Assembly: GCA_021772615.1 (NCBI GenBank)
Contig: JAJFLQ010000094.1
Span: 1 to 40,727 of the forward strand
Length of the DNA stretch: 40,727 nucleotides
Direction: 5' to 3'
Source of the DNA: Verrucomicrobiota bacterium
Lineage (GTDB): Bacteria > Verrucomicrobiota > Lentisphaeria > JABSQK01 > JAJFLO01
Shown: positions 1-8,398 of the stretch, piece after piece
Numbering within the stretch: position 1 is the first letter of the stretch
How the letters are laid out: each line of letters starts with the position of its first letter
Translations under genes and position numbers: made by a program
The notes under the pieces: generated by a model
What the model saw: only the letters and a program-made list of their open reading frames with translations
Told to the model about the DNA's origin: nothing
Databases searched by the model: none

Positions 1-207
1 ATTCACAAGCGTAGCTGAGCCGCAATATCAAAACCGCCAAACATACACCCATGCACGAGAAATACAATTTCAAGGTTTGACCCCATATTTTTTCAGTACC
101 AGCCCTCTGCCAACCATTCACAAGCGTAGCTGAGCCGCAATATCAAAACCGCCAAACATACACCCATGCACGAAAAATACAATTTCAAGGTTTGACCCCA
201 TATTTTT
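1..207. repeat. 92-bp direct repeat, two copies at 115-bp period
   Basis: Positions 1-92 and 116-207 are the same sequence apart from one substitution (G at 59, A at 174) and the last base or two. A 23-bp unique spacer (about 93-115) separates them. The unit ends with the string CAAGGTTTGACCCC followed by an A/T run. Such a string resembles the flanks of REP-associated (RAYT) transposase loci seen in many genomes, but that link is from memory. The first copy starts at base 1, so the array may continue to the left. No ORF is supported here. Confidence 0.85.
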
Positions 208-221
208 CCCAAACTCAATCA

Positions 222-248
222 ACCGATTCGTGTGCATTCGTGGTTTCT
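222..248. repeat. Right-hand half of the CGAAT inverted-repeat element
   Basis: The bases ATTCGTGTGCATTCGTGG (225-242), continuing into TTTC, match the right arm of the inverted-repeat elements at 4009-4176 and 10907-11053. No left arm is found upstream, so this is a solo or broken copy. It lies just beyond the 3' end of the response-regulator gene. The remaining bases up to 325 show nothing recognisable. Confidence 0.6.
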
Positions 249-325
249 TACGCAATGATTGCGATCGTGGGCGAGAGCACTTGGAATGGACAATTGAAGA
301 CGGACAGCGGAAAGGTGCTGCAGGC

Positions 326-1417
326 CTACCGGGTGGGCGTACGGTCTGGATTTCTGGCGATTTTCAGCTCGCACTGCCATACGTCGCGGTGGCGCAGGCC
401 TTCGAGCGCGACGCCGGCGAGCGAGGATAACGCCTCAATCACACGCTGGACGTTGTTGTCGAAGGCAACGATACCGCCGGTGCCGGAATCGACGTTGTTG
501 AAAAGATGCAGAACACCTATGGTCTGCCCGTCGCCGTTCTCGATAGGTATGGTGAGGGTGGAACGTGTCTTGTAGTCGTAGCGGCGGTCAAAATCGCGAA
601 TGACAATGTATTCGAATTTTGTGTTGGCATCGACGTCCGGCACGTTCAGCACCACACCGGTGGCTGCAGCGTAAGCGACAACGCTGTCCATGTTTGGCTT
701 GTTGCCGTTGTACATGTGCAGCGCGGACAGCGTCGACCCGACTTTCCGCCGCCCGGATGCCGATAACTCCAGGGAATCAACTTCGAATGCCAGCGCTTCC
801 AGACAATCGTCGTCGATACGATGGTAGAAGGCGCCACCGTCCGCATTGCACAGGCTGCGGGCATCGTGTACCACACGTTCGGCCAATGATTGCACATTGG
901 GCTGACGCGACAGCGCTACGCCGATGGGGATTACGACGTTCAGAAGGTTTTCGGCACGCCGTTTCTCGAACAAAAACCGCTGTTTTTCTTCCTGTATCTG
1001 CCGGACATATTCGTGTTCCTGATCGCGAAATCGCTTCTTGTCGAGGCTCGCCTTGATCCGCGCCATTAGAATCGTCTGATTCACCGGCTTGTGGAGGTAG
1101 TCCTCGGCGCCGGTCTCGATGCAGCGCGCGACGATATCGATTTCGTCGAGGCCCGAGATCATCACGACCGGTACGTGCCGACAGGATGACTCGAACTTGA
1201 TTTTTTTTAACACTTCATGACCGTTCATGCCTGGCATGTTCACGTCGAGCAGAACGAGATCTACATTGCGCCCGTTCACGATGTCCATGGCAGCAGGGCC
1301 GTCCTCCGCCTGCAGGGTGAAGTACCCCTCGTCCTCAAGATAACTCGCCAATATTTCGCGCGGAATCCGCAGATCCTCGACGACGAGGATGGTAGCCTGA
1401 TTGTTCTGTTCTGCCAT
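326..1417 (-). CDS. Response regulator, REC - coiled coil - GAF
   Basis: This is a 363-residue cytoplasmic two-component protein. The receiver domain covers residues 8-123, with acidic E14/D15, phospho-acceptor D58 (in LLDVNMPG), S88 and K110-P111, all canonical. A charged helix at about 127-155, probably a coiled coil, leads into a GAF domain at about 165-345. No HTH, GGDEF, HD-GYP, cyclase, PP2C or kinase output follows, and the chain ends 20-odd residues after the GAF fold. It could act by dimerisation or by binding a partner through the GAF domain. There is no histidine kinase in the window. The ATG lacks a clear ribosome-binding site, and a sigma-70-like promoter lies about 80 bp upstream. 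Confidence 0.9.
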   Translation of the reverse strand: MAEQNNQATILVVEDLRIPREILASYLEDEGYFTLQAEDGPAAMDIVNGRNVDLVLLDVNMPGMNGHEVLKKIKFESSCRHVPVVMISGLDEIDIVARCIETGAEDYLHKPVNQTILMARIKASLDKKRFRDQEHEYVRQIQEEKQRFLFEKRRAENLLNVVIPIGVALSRQPNVQSLAERVVHDARSLCNADGGAFYHRIDDDCLEALAFEVDSLELSASGRRKVGSTLSALHMYNGNKPNMDSVVAYAAATGVVLNVPDVDANTKFEYIVIRDFDRRYDYKTRSTLTIPIENGDGQTIGVLHLFNNVDSGTGGIVAFDNNVQRVIEALSSLAGVALEGLRHRDVWQCELKIARNPDRTPTR

Positions 1418-1499
1418 GATAATTCGGTGGTTCGTTAGGCTGGCGGCCGATTGACAAGGGTATTGAAGCTGAGTTTGATTGGCGGCGATGCTACGGCAG

Positions 1500-1527
1500 A
1501 TTATACTACCGAATCACATGGATTCAA
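1500..1527 (-). promoter_or_regulatory. Candidate sigma-70 promoter for the REC-GAF gene
   Basis: Read on the minus strand, TTGAAT (1522-1527) and TATAAT (1500-1505) are separated by 16 bp. The start codon of the response regulator is about 80 bp downstream. Only the motif match supports it. Confidence 0.45.
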
Positions 1528-1625
1528 GCGAGCGTTGGCGGGTAACGAGACTCCATTTCCGCAACGCAATCTGAATGTATTTTTGCCGGGTCGTATTGCC
1601 GGACGGAGCCGCCGCCGAAACCGCA

Positions 1626-2051
1626 TCAATGCCCACCAACGCGGAACACACCGCTCGCGGCAAAGACGAGGATGGCAATCTGCAGCAGCACGATCACGGT
1701 GTAGCAGGCGTCGCGCCGTCCGGCATAGACGGGTAAGACCGCGATCAGGCAGAGTATTGTGGTTGTCGACAGAAACATCACCCCGAGATTTGCAATGACG
1801 TCGCCACGCTGAAGGTGTTTCACCCAATCCCAGCCGGAAGGCCACCCGGTTGCCGTGACAAATTGTTCGACACGGCTCCGTGCCTGTTCCGACACCTCGG
1901 CAATCGGCACGACCGGGTCGGCGAAGCCCGCGATATATACGACGAAACCGATCAGCAGAATAGCGAGCCCGATACGAGATTGTACCAGCAACAGGTCGGC
2001 GTAGCGCCGCTGGGCATTGTCCTGAACGACTGTATCGTCGGGGGTCACCAT
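1626..2051 (-). CDS. Small three-TM membrane protein, DUF1634-like
   Basis: This 141-residue protein has three hydrophobic segments at about 24-45, 86-109 and 113-136. A polar loop of about 40 residues lies between the first two and is probably extracytoplasmic. It starts inside the last codons of the TauE/SafE exporter (7-bp overlap), so the two are very likely co-translated. Exporters of that family are often followed by a DUF1634 membrane protein, and size and topology fit, but I assign the family mainly from context. Its biochemical role is unknown; an accessory subunit of the exporter is the simplest reading. Confidence 0.7.
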   Translation of the reverse strand: MVTPDDTVVQDNAQRRYADLLLVQSRIGLAILLIGFVVYIAGFADPVVPIAEVSEQARSRVEQFVTATGWPSGWDWVKHLQRGDVIANLGVMFLSTTTILCLIAVLPVYAGRRDACYTVIVLLQIAILVFAASGVFRVGGH

Positions 2052-3052
2052 GCTCGAATTCCCTTCACGAGCGACATGAGTCCGGCCAGGGAAAGCAGAA
2101 CCAGGACGAAGATTCGGATTTTATCGGACTTTGTATTCGCCAACAGTTTAACACCGACGCGGGTACCGATGATCATGCCGAGGATCGAGGGAATGGTGAT
2201 CAACGGCAACACAGCGCCCGAGTGTATGTAGACCCAGGCTGCGCTGGTATCGGTAATCGAGAGGATGAACTTGCTGGACCCGACAGCGACTTTGAGGGGT
2301 GCGCCCAGAACCATATTCAATACCGGCACATTGGCCCAGCCGGCGCCGAGTCCGAACATTCCGGCAGCGAAACCAATAAAGACAAATGAAAACAGGCCCC
2401 AGCCTGTGCGGTGCACCGTCCAATCGACGCGGTCGCCGGTTGTGGACTCACGGTAACTGCCTGCCATGCCAAGCAGCACTGCGATGCGGTCAGGTGCGGG
2501 TACATGGGGACGGGAGTGTTGCTTACCTGTCATCATAAACACGGCGATACAAAGGATCGCGACCCCGAGGGCGACCTGGACTATTGGCGCCGGCAGGGAC
2601 AAGCCGACCATGGCTCCTGCGATCGAAGCGACCGAAGACAACAACGCCATGGGCAAACACAGCCGCAAGTCCGCCAAGCCAATGCGCAGCAGCGACGGAC
2701 CGGCATAGAGCGCACCGGTAAGGGCCACCATCAAACCTGTACCGCGTATGAAGTCGAGGTTGAGCGGTAGAATGCTGCCGATAATGGGTACGAAAATAAC
2801 GGCGCCACCAACGCCGGTAACGACAGCGATAATACCCACAAGGATGGTGAAGAGGAATAGTGCGAGCGGCCACAGCCACCACGGCGTCGCCGTCGCAATA
2901 CCCGGCGACGTCACGGCCGCGGCCGGAAGGATCGTCCACGACTCAGCGGCAACGGCCCGCGGGTGCAGCACAAGCACCGCGAGCGCTGTGATCATGGTTC
3001 GCGCCGAAGCGACCGCTGCGACCATCCTGAACAGCGCTGAAACTATACGCAT
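2045..3052 (-). CDS. TauE/SafE-family membrane transporter (anion/sulfite exporter type)
   Basis: The sequence encodes a multi-spanning protein with two related halves, each opening with a glycine-rich helix: VVTGVGGAVIFVPIIGSI in the first half and GMFGLGAGWANVPVLN in the second. This is the signature of the TauE/SafE (TSUP) family, which exports sulfite, sulfoacetate or other small anions. A cytoplasmic loop of about 40 residues separates the halves. I place the start at the ATG at 3052 (335 residues), which begins an N-terminal signal-like helix. The longer reading to 3220 would overlap the divergent gene and adds a non-hydrophobic Cys/Arg-rich leader. The substrate cannot be told. It is co-translated with the small membrane protein that overlaps its end. 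Confidence 0.85.
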   Translation of the reverse strand: MRIVSALFRMVAAVASARTMITALAVLVLHPRAVAAESWTILPAAAVTSPGIATATPWWLWPLALFLFTILVGIIAVVTGVGGAVIFVPIIGSILPLNLDFIRGTGLMVALTGALYAGPSLLRIGLADLRLCLPMALLSSVASIAGAMVGLSLPAPIVQVALGVAILCIAVFMMTGKQHSRPHVPAPDRIAVLLGMAGSYRESTTGDRVDWTVHRTGWGLFSFVFIGFAAGMFGLGAGWANVPVLNMVLGAPLKVAVGSSKFILSITDTSAAWVYIHSGAVLPLITIPSILGMIIGTRVGVKLLANTKSDKIRIFVLVLLSLAGLMSLVKGIRAW

Positions 3053-3173
3053 AACAAATTGCCGTTGCCGTTTTTGTCGCTGAACTGCAGGACCGCCGGC
3101 CCGACAACATGTCGGCCAGATCGTTACCGGAACTTGTGTCGTCCTGAAAGGTCTATAGAGTAGTCCGGCAAGG

Positions 3174-3179
3174 TATAAT
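3174..3179 (+). promoter_or_regulatory. Candidate -10 box in the divergent tauE/LolA-like intergenic region
   Basis: A perfect TATAAT lies 33 bp before the ATG at 3212, in the 159-bp region between two divergent genes (3053-3211). No good -35 box is seen at 16-18 bp spacing. It is therefore a weak call. Confidence 0.35.
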
Positions 3180-3211
3180 TGCAAAATATAAGAAACCCCT
3201 GAAAAATATCG

Positions 3212-3970
3212 ATGACACATAGTACTCGCACTTTAACACACCGCAGCCGGATCCTGATGGTTTCAGTGATGCTGTCCCCGGTGCTGTTGTTTGCAGAAGA
3301 CGCGGCGTCCGTGCCGGGACCAGCTGCGTTTCTGGAATCTGTTCGGTATCCGGATCTGATTGAAACCTGGGCGGTGATGGACGGTACAGTACGGCACAAG
3401 GTCCGCGGCGCTCGTGCCCTGAAGTTGCCGATTGCGTTGCGGCTCCACATGCACAGCGAACGGACACAGGCGCGACTGACGCTTGCGGACAGCGAACGCT
3501 ACATGATCGAGCGCACGGCCACAGGCGACGACGCCGGAATCACGGTAACCCGCACCGCCGCGCCGCTGCCGGATGCAATGACGCTGCACGACATAGGCCT
3601 ACAACCGGGCGACCTTACCTTGTCATTCCTATATTGGACGTTCGCGACCGAACACGAGTCGACCACAGTGCGGGGACAGCGCTGCAGGGTAATGAAACTG
3701 GTAAACCCCGACAAGCCGGAGCACGCGATCGTCTATATCTCAGAAAAATACCGCTTTCCACTAAAAGTCGAATGCTTTGCCGCCGCCGAGCCCGAACCGA
3801 CGCGCACGATAACCTTTACGGGATTCGAGAAAGTCGACGGTTTGTGGGTTATAAAGGAAGTGAAGATCCAGGGCGACCGGTGGAAGAGCATTATCGACTT
3901 CCGCGACAACACTGTTGGCGTCGTCACACCGGACACACCGGTGCCGGCTGACTTGTTTGCGGATGAATAG
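3212..3970 (+). CDS. Exported LolA-like (outer-membrane lipoprotein-sorting type) protein
   Basis: This is a 252-residue protein with a signal peptide (basic residues up to about 13, a hydrophobic core at 14-27, cleavage probably near residue 29). The mature part is rich in beta strands: a stretch describing a modified residue set (RGQRCRVMKLVNP), then 'AIVYISEKYRFPLKVECF', then a 'GFEKVDGLWVIKEVKIQ' strand. That pattern is typical of the LolA-like / outer-membrane lipoprotein-sorting superfamily, in which one face of a half-barrel holds a lipid. The likely site is the periplasm. The family call comes from motif rhythm, not from a catalytic residue. No strong ribosome-binding site precedes the ATG. 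Confidence 0.7.
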   Translation: MTHSTRTLTHRSRILMVSVMLSPVLLFAEDAASVPGPAAFLESVRYPDLIETWAVMDGTVRHKVRGARALKLPIALRLHMHSERTQARLTLADSERYMIERTATGDDAGITVTRTAAPLPDAMTLHDIGLQPGDLTLSFLYWTFATEHESTTVRGQRCRVMKLVNPDKPEHAIVYISEKYRFPLKVECFAAAEPEPTRTITFTGFEKVDGLWVIKEVKIQGDRWKSIIDFRDNTVGVVTPDTPVPADLFADE

Positions 3971-4008
3971 GAAGAGGAAAAGCGAATAGTCGGTTGTGTG
4001 CGGGAAAC

Positions 4009-4176
4009 AAAGAGAACCGCGAATAGACGCGAATCGAGACGGCGAGAGTCGCTGTGGCTGAACAGCGCTCCGCTATTTGCTGAATTGTGTGATTCGGCTT
4101 TCTTCCCCGCTCACAGTAACCCCGCCAGCCGTTCCCCATCGGTACCGCCATCCATTCGCGGCCATTCGTGGTTCCC
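4009..4176. repeat. CGAAT inverted-repeat element, copy 1 (~165 bp)
   Basis: The left arm, GAACCGCGAATAGACGCGAA (4013-4032), is mirrored by the right arm ending CCATTCGTGGTTC (4162-4174). About 120 bp of unrelated, C-rich sequence lies between. The same arms recur at 10907-11053, and single arms occur at 222-248 and 16082-16116. The size and terminal symmetry are MITE-like. It fills most of the 463-bp gap before the DUF547 gene; the rest of the gap (4177-4433) shows no gene. Confidence 0.75.
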
Positions 4177-4433
4177 GCAACCTCGCCACACGGTCCCTCC
4201 GGTCTGTTACGCTCCGCCCTCTCCAGCCCGCTCTACACGGACGACCTACATATTGACATTGCCAACAGCCGGCGACGGCAGTATCGTTTCCTATTGGCAT
4301 ACACGCCATTTTTTTGACATGGCGCAGATGCGGCGGAGAATGAAATCTCTAGCGACGGCAACGCGACCGCTACCCGCGCTACCCGCAGTCAATGCACAGT
4401 CCGTCGTATCCCAGTACCGTCCCGGAGACAGCT

Positions 4434-5381
4434 ATGTCCGAATCCAATCATACAAAGCCCCCTCAACCATCCGAGACATCAGGTGGCGACAGCCAGCCTG
4501 TAGAGCCGGTGAAGCAATGGAGTATCACGATGAAGATTTCAATCGGCGCGGCCGTAGCCGCCGTAGTAGTTCTAATAGTATTCGCCACGAACAGGAACTG
4601 GGCCGCCGGTGTGATCAATCGGCTATTCGGCCCGCCACAAGTCGAATCGACGGAGGCATACAGCGATACGGACACAACCGCTCCCACAGGCTTTGAGCAC
4701 ACGGTATTCGATGATCTCCTCAAGGCACATGTGGATGAACACGGCTGGGTCGACTACGCCGCGCTCAAGGACAAGGAACCCACGTTGGATGGTTACATCG
4801 CAGCGATCGCTACAGCTCCATTCGAGAAGATGGTACGCGACGAAAAACTGGCGCTGCTGATCAACGCCTATAACGCATTTACGCTCAAGTTGATATTGGA
4901 CTACCATCCGGTCGACTCGATCAAGGATATCCCGAAGGCCCGAAGCTGGGACGACGTGCGCTGGAACGTCGCAGGGAAGACATTGAGCCTGAACCAGATC
5001 GAGCACCAGGAAATACGCCCGAAATTCGCCGAACCCCGGATTCACTTCGCGCTGGTCTGCGCTGCGGTCGGTTGCCCGCCGCTGCTGAATCGCGCGTATC
5101 TGGCCGAAACGGTCGATGCACAGCTTGCCACACAGACGGCGTACGTGCATCGGCACAAGACGTGGTTCGAGTACGATGCGGACAAGAAGGTGGCGAAGCT
5201 TACCAAGCTGTACAGCTGGTATGGCACCGACTTCGAGCAGCAGGCGGGTTCTGTACTCGACTACGTTGCGAACCACGCCCAGGACCTCAAGGCCGCGACG
5301 GCCTCTGGGAATACGCCGACAGTTGAATGGCTGGATTACGATTGGGCATTGAATTCGGTGAAGAACCGGGTGCCACGGTGA
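4434..5381 (+). CDS. DUF547 membrane-anchored protein
   Basis: This 315-residue protein has a short Ser/Pro/Thr-rich cytoplasmic N-terminus, one membrane helix at about residues 34-52, then a DUF547 domain at about 85-290. The domain's typical segments are present: LLINAYNAFTLKLI, a downstream 'LNQIEH' segment, and HFALVCAAVGCPPL, a His/Cys-containing strand. The function of DUF547 is not established. The start is the ATG at 4434 with GGAGA at 4424-4428. A longer reading from 4392 exists but has no ribosome-binding site. The protein is probably anchored in the inner membrane with the domain outside. Confidence 0.85.
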   Translation: MSESNHTKPPQPSETSGGDSQPVEPVKQWSITMKISIGAAVAAVVVLIVFATNRNWAAGVINRLFGPPQVESTEAYSDTDTTAPTGFEHTVFDDLLKAHVDEHGWVDYAALKDKEPTLDGYIAAIATAPFEKMVRDEKLALLINAYNAFTLKLILDYHPVDSIKDIPKARSWDDVRWNVAGKTLSLNQIEHQEIRPKFAEPRIHFALVCAAVGCPPLLNRAYLAETVDAQLATQTAYVHRHKTWFEYDADKKVAKLTKLYSWYGTDFEQQAGSVLDYVANHAQDLKAATASGNTPTVEWLDYDWALNSVKNRVPR

Positions 5382-5903
5382 GGAGCTGAAGTCGTCTGGA
5401 ATGCAGGGACGGTTGCGAGGTAAGGCGACGCTGTTCGAAAAGGACTTCGAACAAGAAATCTCAAATCACAAGCATCAAATAACAAACAACAATCTCGAAC
5501 TACCAATGATCCGGCCTTTTCGAACGGGGCCCGAGTGCGTCATTCAAACCGCAAACGGACACCAATGGGCACGAGTCAGGCCGTAAGCCACGGAGTGCGC
5601 CGCGGGTTGGACGACGCAAGCGAAGATTTTTTTGTCGTGCCGACAAGGTAGTGCATTACATTTTCAACCTTCAAAACCTCCGTAACCCATTGTTCTCACG
5701 CACGCTGAAGAAGCCTCGTAGCGAGCTTGTAGGAATATTAGCCACGCTAGCAGGTGCTCTGTTGGCGTTCGCACTTTAGTGTGGGTTTCACGCAACGGAC
5801 GAGCGGATTGCATGGAGCGGCGCAAGCACGCTGAAGCGCGAATTCTAACGCAGAACGCCAGATATTGCCGATTCTCGCCATTCACTACGGTTCGGTGGGC
5901 GCG
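5382..5903. other. Convergent intergenic region with repeat remnants
   Basis: No gene is supported between the DUF547 gene and the convergent S41 protease. From about 5450 to 5510 the sequence is a low-complexity A/C-rich run made of short variants of the words caaat, aacaa and aatctc, a kind of degenerate spacer. A palindromic repeat follows at 5761-5850. The 61-codon ORF at 5401-5586 has no ribosome-binding site and a low-complexity content. Confidence 0.6.
5761..5850. repeat. GTTGGCGTTC hairpin repeat, copy A
   Basis: It begins GTTGGCGTTCGCACTTTAGT and continues GTGGGTTTCACG. A partner arm, CACGCTGAAGCGCGAATTC (5827-5845), lies 45 bp further on and is an imperfect inverted copy of the first arm. 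The first arm itself folds (GCACTTTAGTGTG). A second copy is at 20596-20690. Both copies sit between convergent genes, where they may act as bidirectional terminators. Confidence 0.7.
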
Positions 5904-7115
5904 TCAGCGCGTCACCAACTTGTAGCCGGTGATCAGACCGACGTCGCGCTTGAGCCGCTCCGCAGCCGACAAACGTGTGAGCTGCGCCAGCGTGGCATCG
6001 TCCTGCTCGACTGCAAAGTCCGGCACAATGCCTTTTGATTGCCACGTGCGCCCCAGTGGCGTATACATCGAACTGGTAATGAATTTCACGCGATACTGGT
6101 TCTCGAGGGTGAATGTTTTTTCGATCACCGACTTGCCGTAGGTCTTGCTGCCGACGACGCTGGCCTTCTTGTTGTCCTGCAACGCACCGACAATGATTTC
6201 GCAGGATGAGGCCGTCTTGGCATTTACCAAAATGACCGACCGAAAGTCGAATGGCTCGTCGTTGCTCGACACATAGTTTTGCGGCCGATCCGATCGCGTC
6301 AATGTTCGCAGAAGGACAGATTTCGCCGGCAGAAACAGCTCGGCTATTTTGAGCGAATCCAGAAAGACGCCGCCGGTATTATTGCGCAGGTCGAGAATAA
6401 GCTTCGTGACGCCATCTTCCTGCAGCCGCGCCAATTCGGATTTTAACTCGTCGGAAAGCGCGGCGGTAATCTTGGCGATCTCGACATAGACTACATCACC
6501 CGGCGGCAATACCGCGATCTTCATGTTTTGCGTTTTGAATTCGTCGCGCGTGATTGTGATTTCAAATGACTTTACGTCGCGAACCACGGTAAGCCTGACG
6601 TCGGTGCCGGCCTCGCCCTGCAGCAATCCGTCGATGTCCTGGACGCCACGGCCTTTCAACAGCTCGCCGTCGATGCGCATGATGCGATCCAGCGGCACGA
6701 GCAGCGTTTCCGCCGGCGACCCTTCCATGACCTCGGTCACGGTCAGACTGCCATCCGTCGCATTGAATGAACTCTTGATACCGATCGAGACCTTCACCCC
6801 CTTCAGGGAATTGGCTATCTTGCCGTAATCCGCCGCGGTCCAGATACGGGCGAGTTCGGGGCTTTCCGGCGGTGAAATGTGGCGGAGCATGCCGTTTATC
6901 GCGGCCCAGTACAAATCACGATCACCGATATCCGCGTAATAGTAGTTTTCCACAATCAGTTCGCGGACCTCGTTGAATGTGGCCTCCGGATTGGGAAGAT
7001 CGTGTTCGATAACAACGGGAAAAAGCGGCTTTTGTTTGGAAGCCTCTGCCGCAACGATCAGATACGGAAGGCAACTGCATAGTACCATCCATAGCAGCGG
7101 ATAACGCATGTTCAT
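5904..7115 (-). CDS. S41 family PDZ protease (C-terminal processing peptidase type)
   Basis: This 403-residue protein has a signal peptide (about 1-23), a PDZ domain at about 105-182 and an S41 peptidase core at about 205-365. The catalytic dyad appears intact: S303 in TASSCE, and K328 in SKTYGKS, 25 residues later as in Tsp/CtpA. The usual SASASE sequence has become ASSCE, so a cysteine sits two residues after the nucleophile. It should act in the periplasm on C-terminal ends of exported proteins. It lacks the N-terminal helical extension and long C-terminal region of Prc, so it is CtpA-like in size. No clear ribosome-binding site is visible before the ATG. Confidence 0.9.
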   Translation of the reverse strand: MNMRYPLLWMVLCSCLPYLIVAAEASKQKPLFPVVIEHDLPNPEATFNEVRELIVENYYYADIGDRDLYWAAINGMLRHISPPESPELARIWTAADYGKIANSLKGVKVSIGIKSSFNATDGSLTVTEVMEGSPAETLLVPLDRIMRIDGELLKGRGVQDIDGLLQGEAGTDVRLTVVRDVKSFEITITRDEFKTQNMKIAVLPPGDVVYVEIAKITAALSDELKSELARLQEDGVTKLILDLRNNTGGVFLDSLKIAELFLPAKSVLLRTLTRSDRPQNYVSSNDEPFDFRSVILVNAKTASSCEIIVGALQDNKKASVVGSKTYGKSVIEKTFTLENQYRVKFITSSMYTPLGRTWQSKGIVPDFAVEQDDATLAQLTRLSAAERLKRDVGLITGYKLVTR

Positions 7116-7160
7116 ATTTCTGTCCTTTCGTTTCAGGCTAAACCTGCTAGCCCGCCAATT

Positions 7161-8282
7161 TCATTCGGGCTCTATGGATCTGCGCGGCATGGCCCGCATG
7201 GCCTTTAACACATCGATCACGGCTTCGGGCGTTACCGATTTCAGGCATTCATAGGGGTGGTCCGACCGCGGGCACGTGCGCTCCAGACACGGCGAACACG
7301 GCACCTCATGCTGCATGACCACCCAGCGACCACCGATAGGTCCCGTCGCGATTGGATCTGTCGACCCGAATATTGCGACACCAGCCTTACCCAGCGCGGC
7401 GCCAAGGTGCATCACACCGCTGTCGTTACACAGGATGAGGGATGCTCGGTCAAGAACGGCGGTGAGACCACGGAGATCGGTCACGCCGGCCAGATTCACG
7501 GCGGCCGTCACACCATCGGTCACAGTCGCCGCCAGGCCGGCTTCGGCCGCGCTGCCGACAGCGGCCACGCCGCCATTCGCGCCGGCCCACCACTGCGTCA
7601 CCATGCGATAGAAATCGGCCGGCCACTGTTTCGCCGGGCCGTAAGCCGCACCGGGCGCAATCACGAGTAATGGTGCGTCGTCGCCGATCACCGCAAGCTG
7701 CGGCGGCATGTCGGCAGCAGGAACCAACGGCGGATACGAAATGCCCCAGTCGTCGACACCGCACGCGACGGCGAGTTCCAGATACTTCCGGGTTTCGTGA
7801 TGGCGGTCGCTGCCGGGCACACGTTTCCAACCCGGCAATCGGTGGTCCAGCAATGCCGTTCGGCCGCGGCCGCGGCGCCCGACGATGTGCCGCAGCCCGG
7901 CACGACGCAGATCGAATGCCGACCCAAATGAATTGGGGAGCACCATGACAGCGCCGGGACGGCGATCTCGCAGCGTCTTGCGGCACGCCGCGTCGACACG
8001 TCGACCTGTAAATACAATCACTTCATCGACCCAACTCACCAGCTCCCAGATCGGCGCGAGCTTTGCCGGAGTTAACACCGAGACTGCAATGCCCCCGGGA
8101 CGGATCCGGCCCAGTCGATGCACCGCAGGAAACGACATGATCGCGTCGCCCAGCCAATTTGTCGACCTTACCAGCAGGCCGCGTTCGATGATATCGTCGC
8201 CGAGATCCACGGGCACAGGACACGGCCGACTGCCGACGTCCGGGCAGTAGATTAATTTCTCCAGATCATGTTCACAAATCAT
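7161..8282 (-). CDS. GT9 glycosyltransferase, lipopolysaccharide heptosyltransferase II-like
   Basis: This 373-residue enzyme of the GT-B fold belongs to family GT9. The acceptor-side motif RSTNWLGDAIMSFPAVHRL at about 38-56 is very close to that of WaaF. The C-terminal half has the ADP-sugar side motifs: VIAPGAAYGPAKQWP, a CNDSGVMHLGAALG segment, and FGSTDP. Its C-terminus is Cys-rich (CSPCLERTCPR). It should transfer ADP-heptose or a similar sugar to lipid A-core on the cytoplasmic side of the inner membrane. About 33 residues before the first motif are unusual for the family, so the true start may be further in. No other LPS genes are adjacent. Confidence 0.85.
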   Translation of the reverse strand: MICEHDLEKLIYCPDVGSRPCPVPVDLGDDIIERGLLVRSTNWLGDAIMSFPAVHRLGRIRPGGIAVSVLTPAKLAPIWELVSWVDEVIVFTGRRVDAACRKTLRDRRPGAVMVLPNSFGSAFDLRRAGLRHIVGRRGRGRTALLDHRLPGWKRVPGSDRHHETRKYLELAVACGVDDWGISYPPLVPAADMPPQLAVIGDDAPLLVIAPGAAYGPAKQWPADFYRMVTQWWAGANGGVAAVGSAAEAGLAATVTDGVTAAVNLAGVTDLRGLTAVLDRASLILCNDSGVMHLGAALGKAGVAIFGSTDPIATGPIGGRWVVMQHEVPCSPCLERTCPRSDHPYECLKSVTPEAVIDVLKAMRAMPRRSIEPE

Positions 8283-8398
8283 TTTTCTTGAGTAGATTAA
8301 CCGAACTGAGAAAATCTGATCCGTTTACCATTGTCGGACTGCGTCGCGCCACATGCGTCGCAAACGAACCCCACCGCCGGGCGAGACCGAAACGACCT

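Noticed and set aside
4623..5276. Antisense 217-codon ORF opposite the DUF547 gene
   Set aside because: No protein family is recognisable and the plus-strand gene is clear.
5401..5586. 61-codon ORF after the DUF547 gene
   Set aside because: No ribosome-binding site, low-complexity content, and it lies in a repeat-rich convergent gap.
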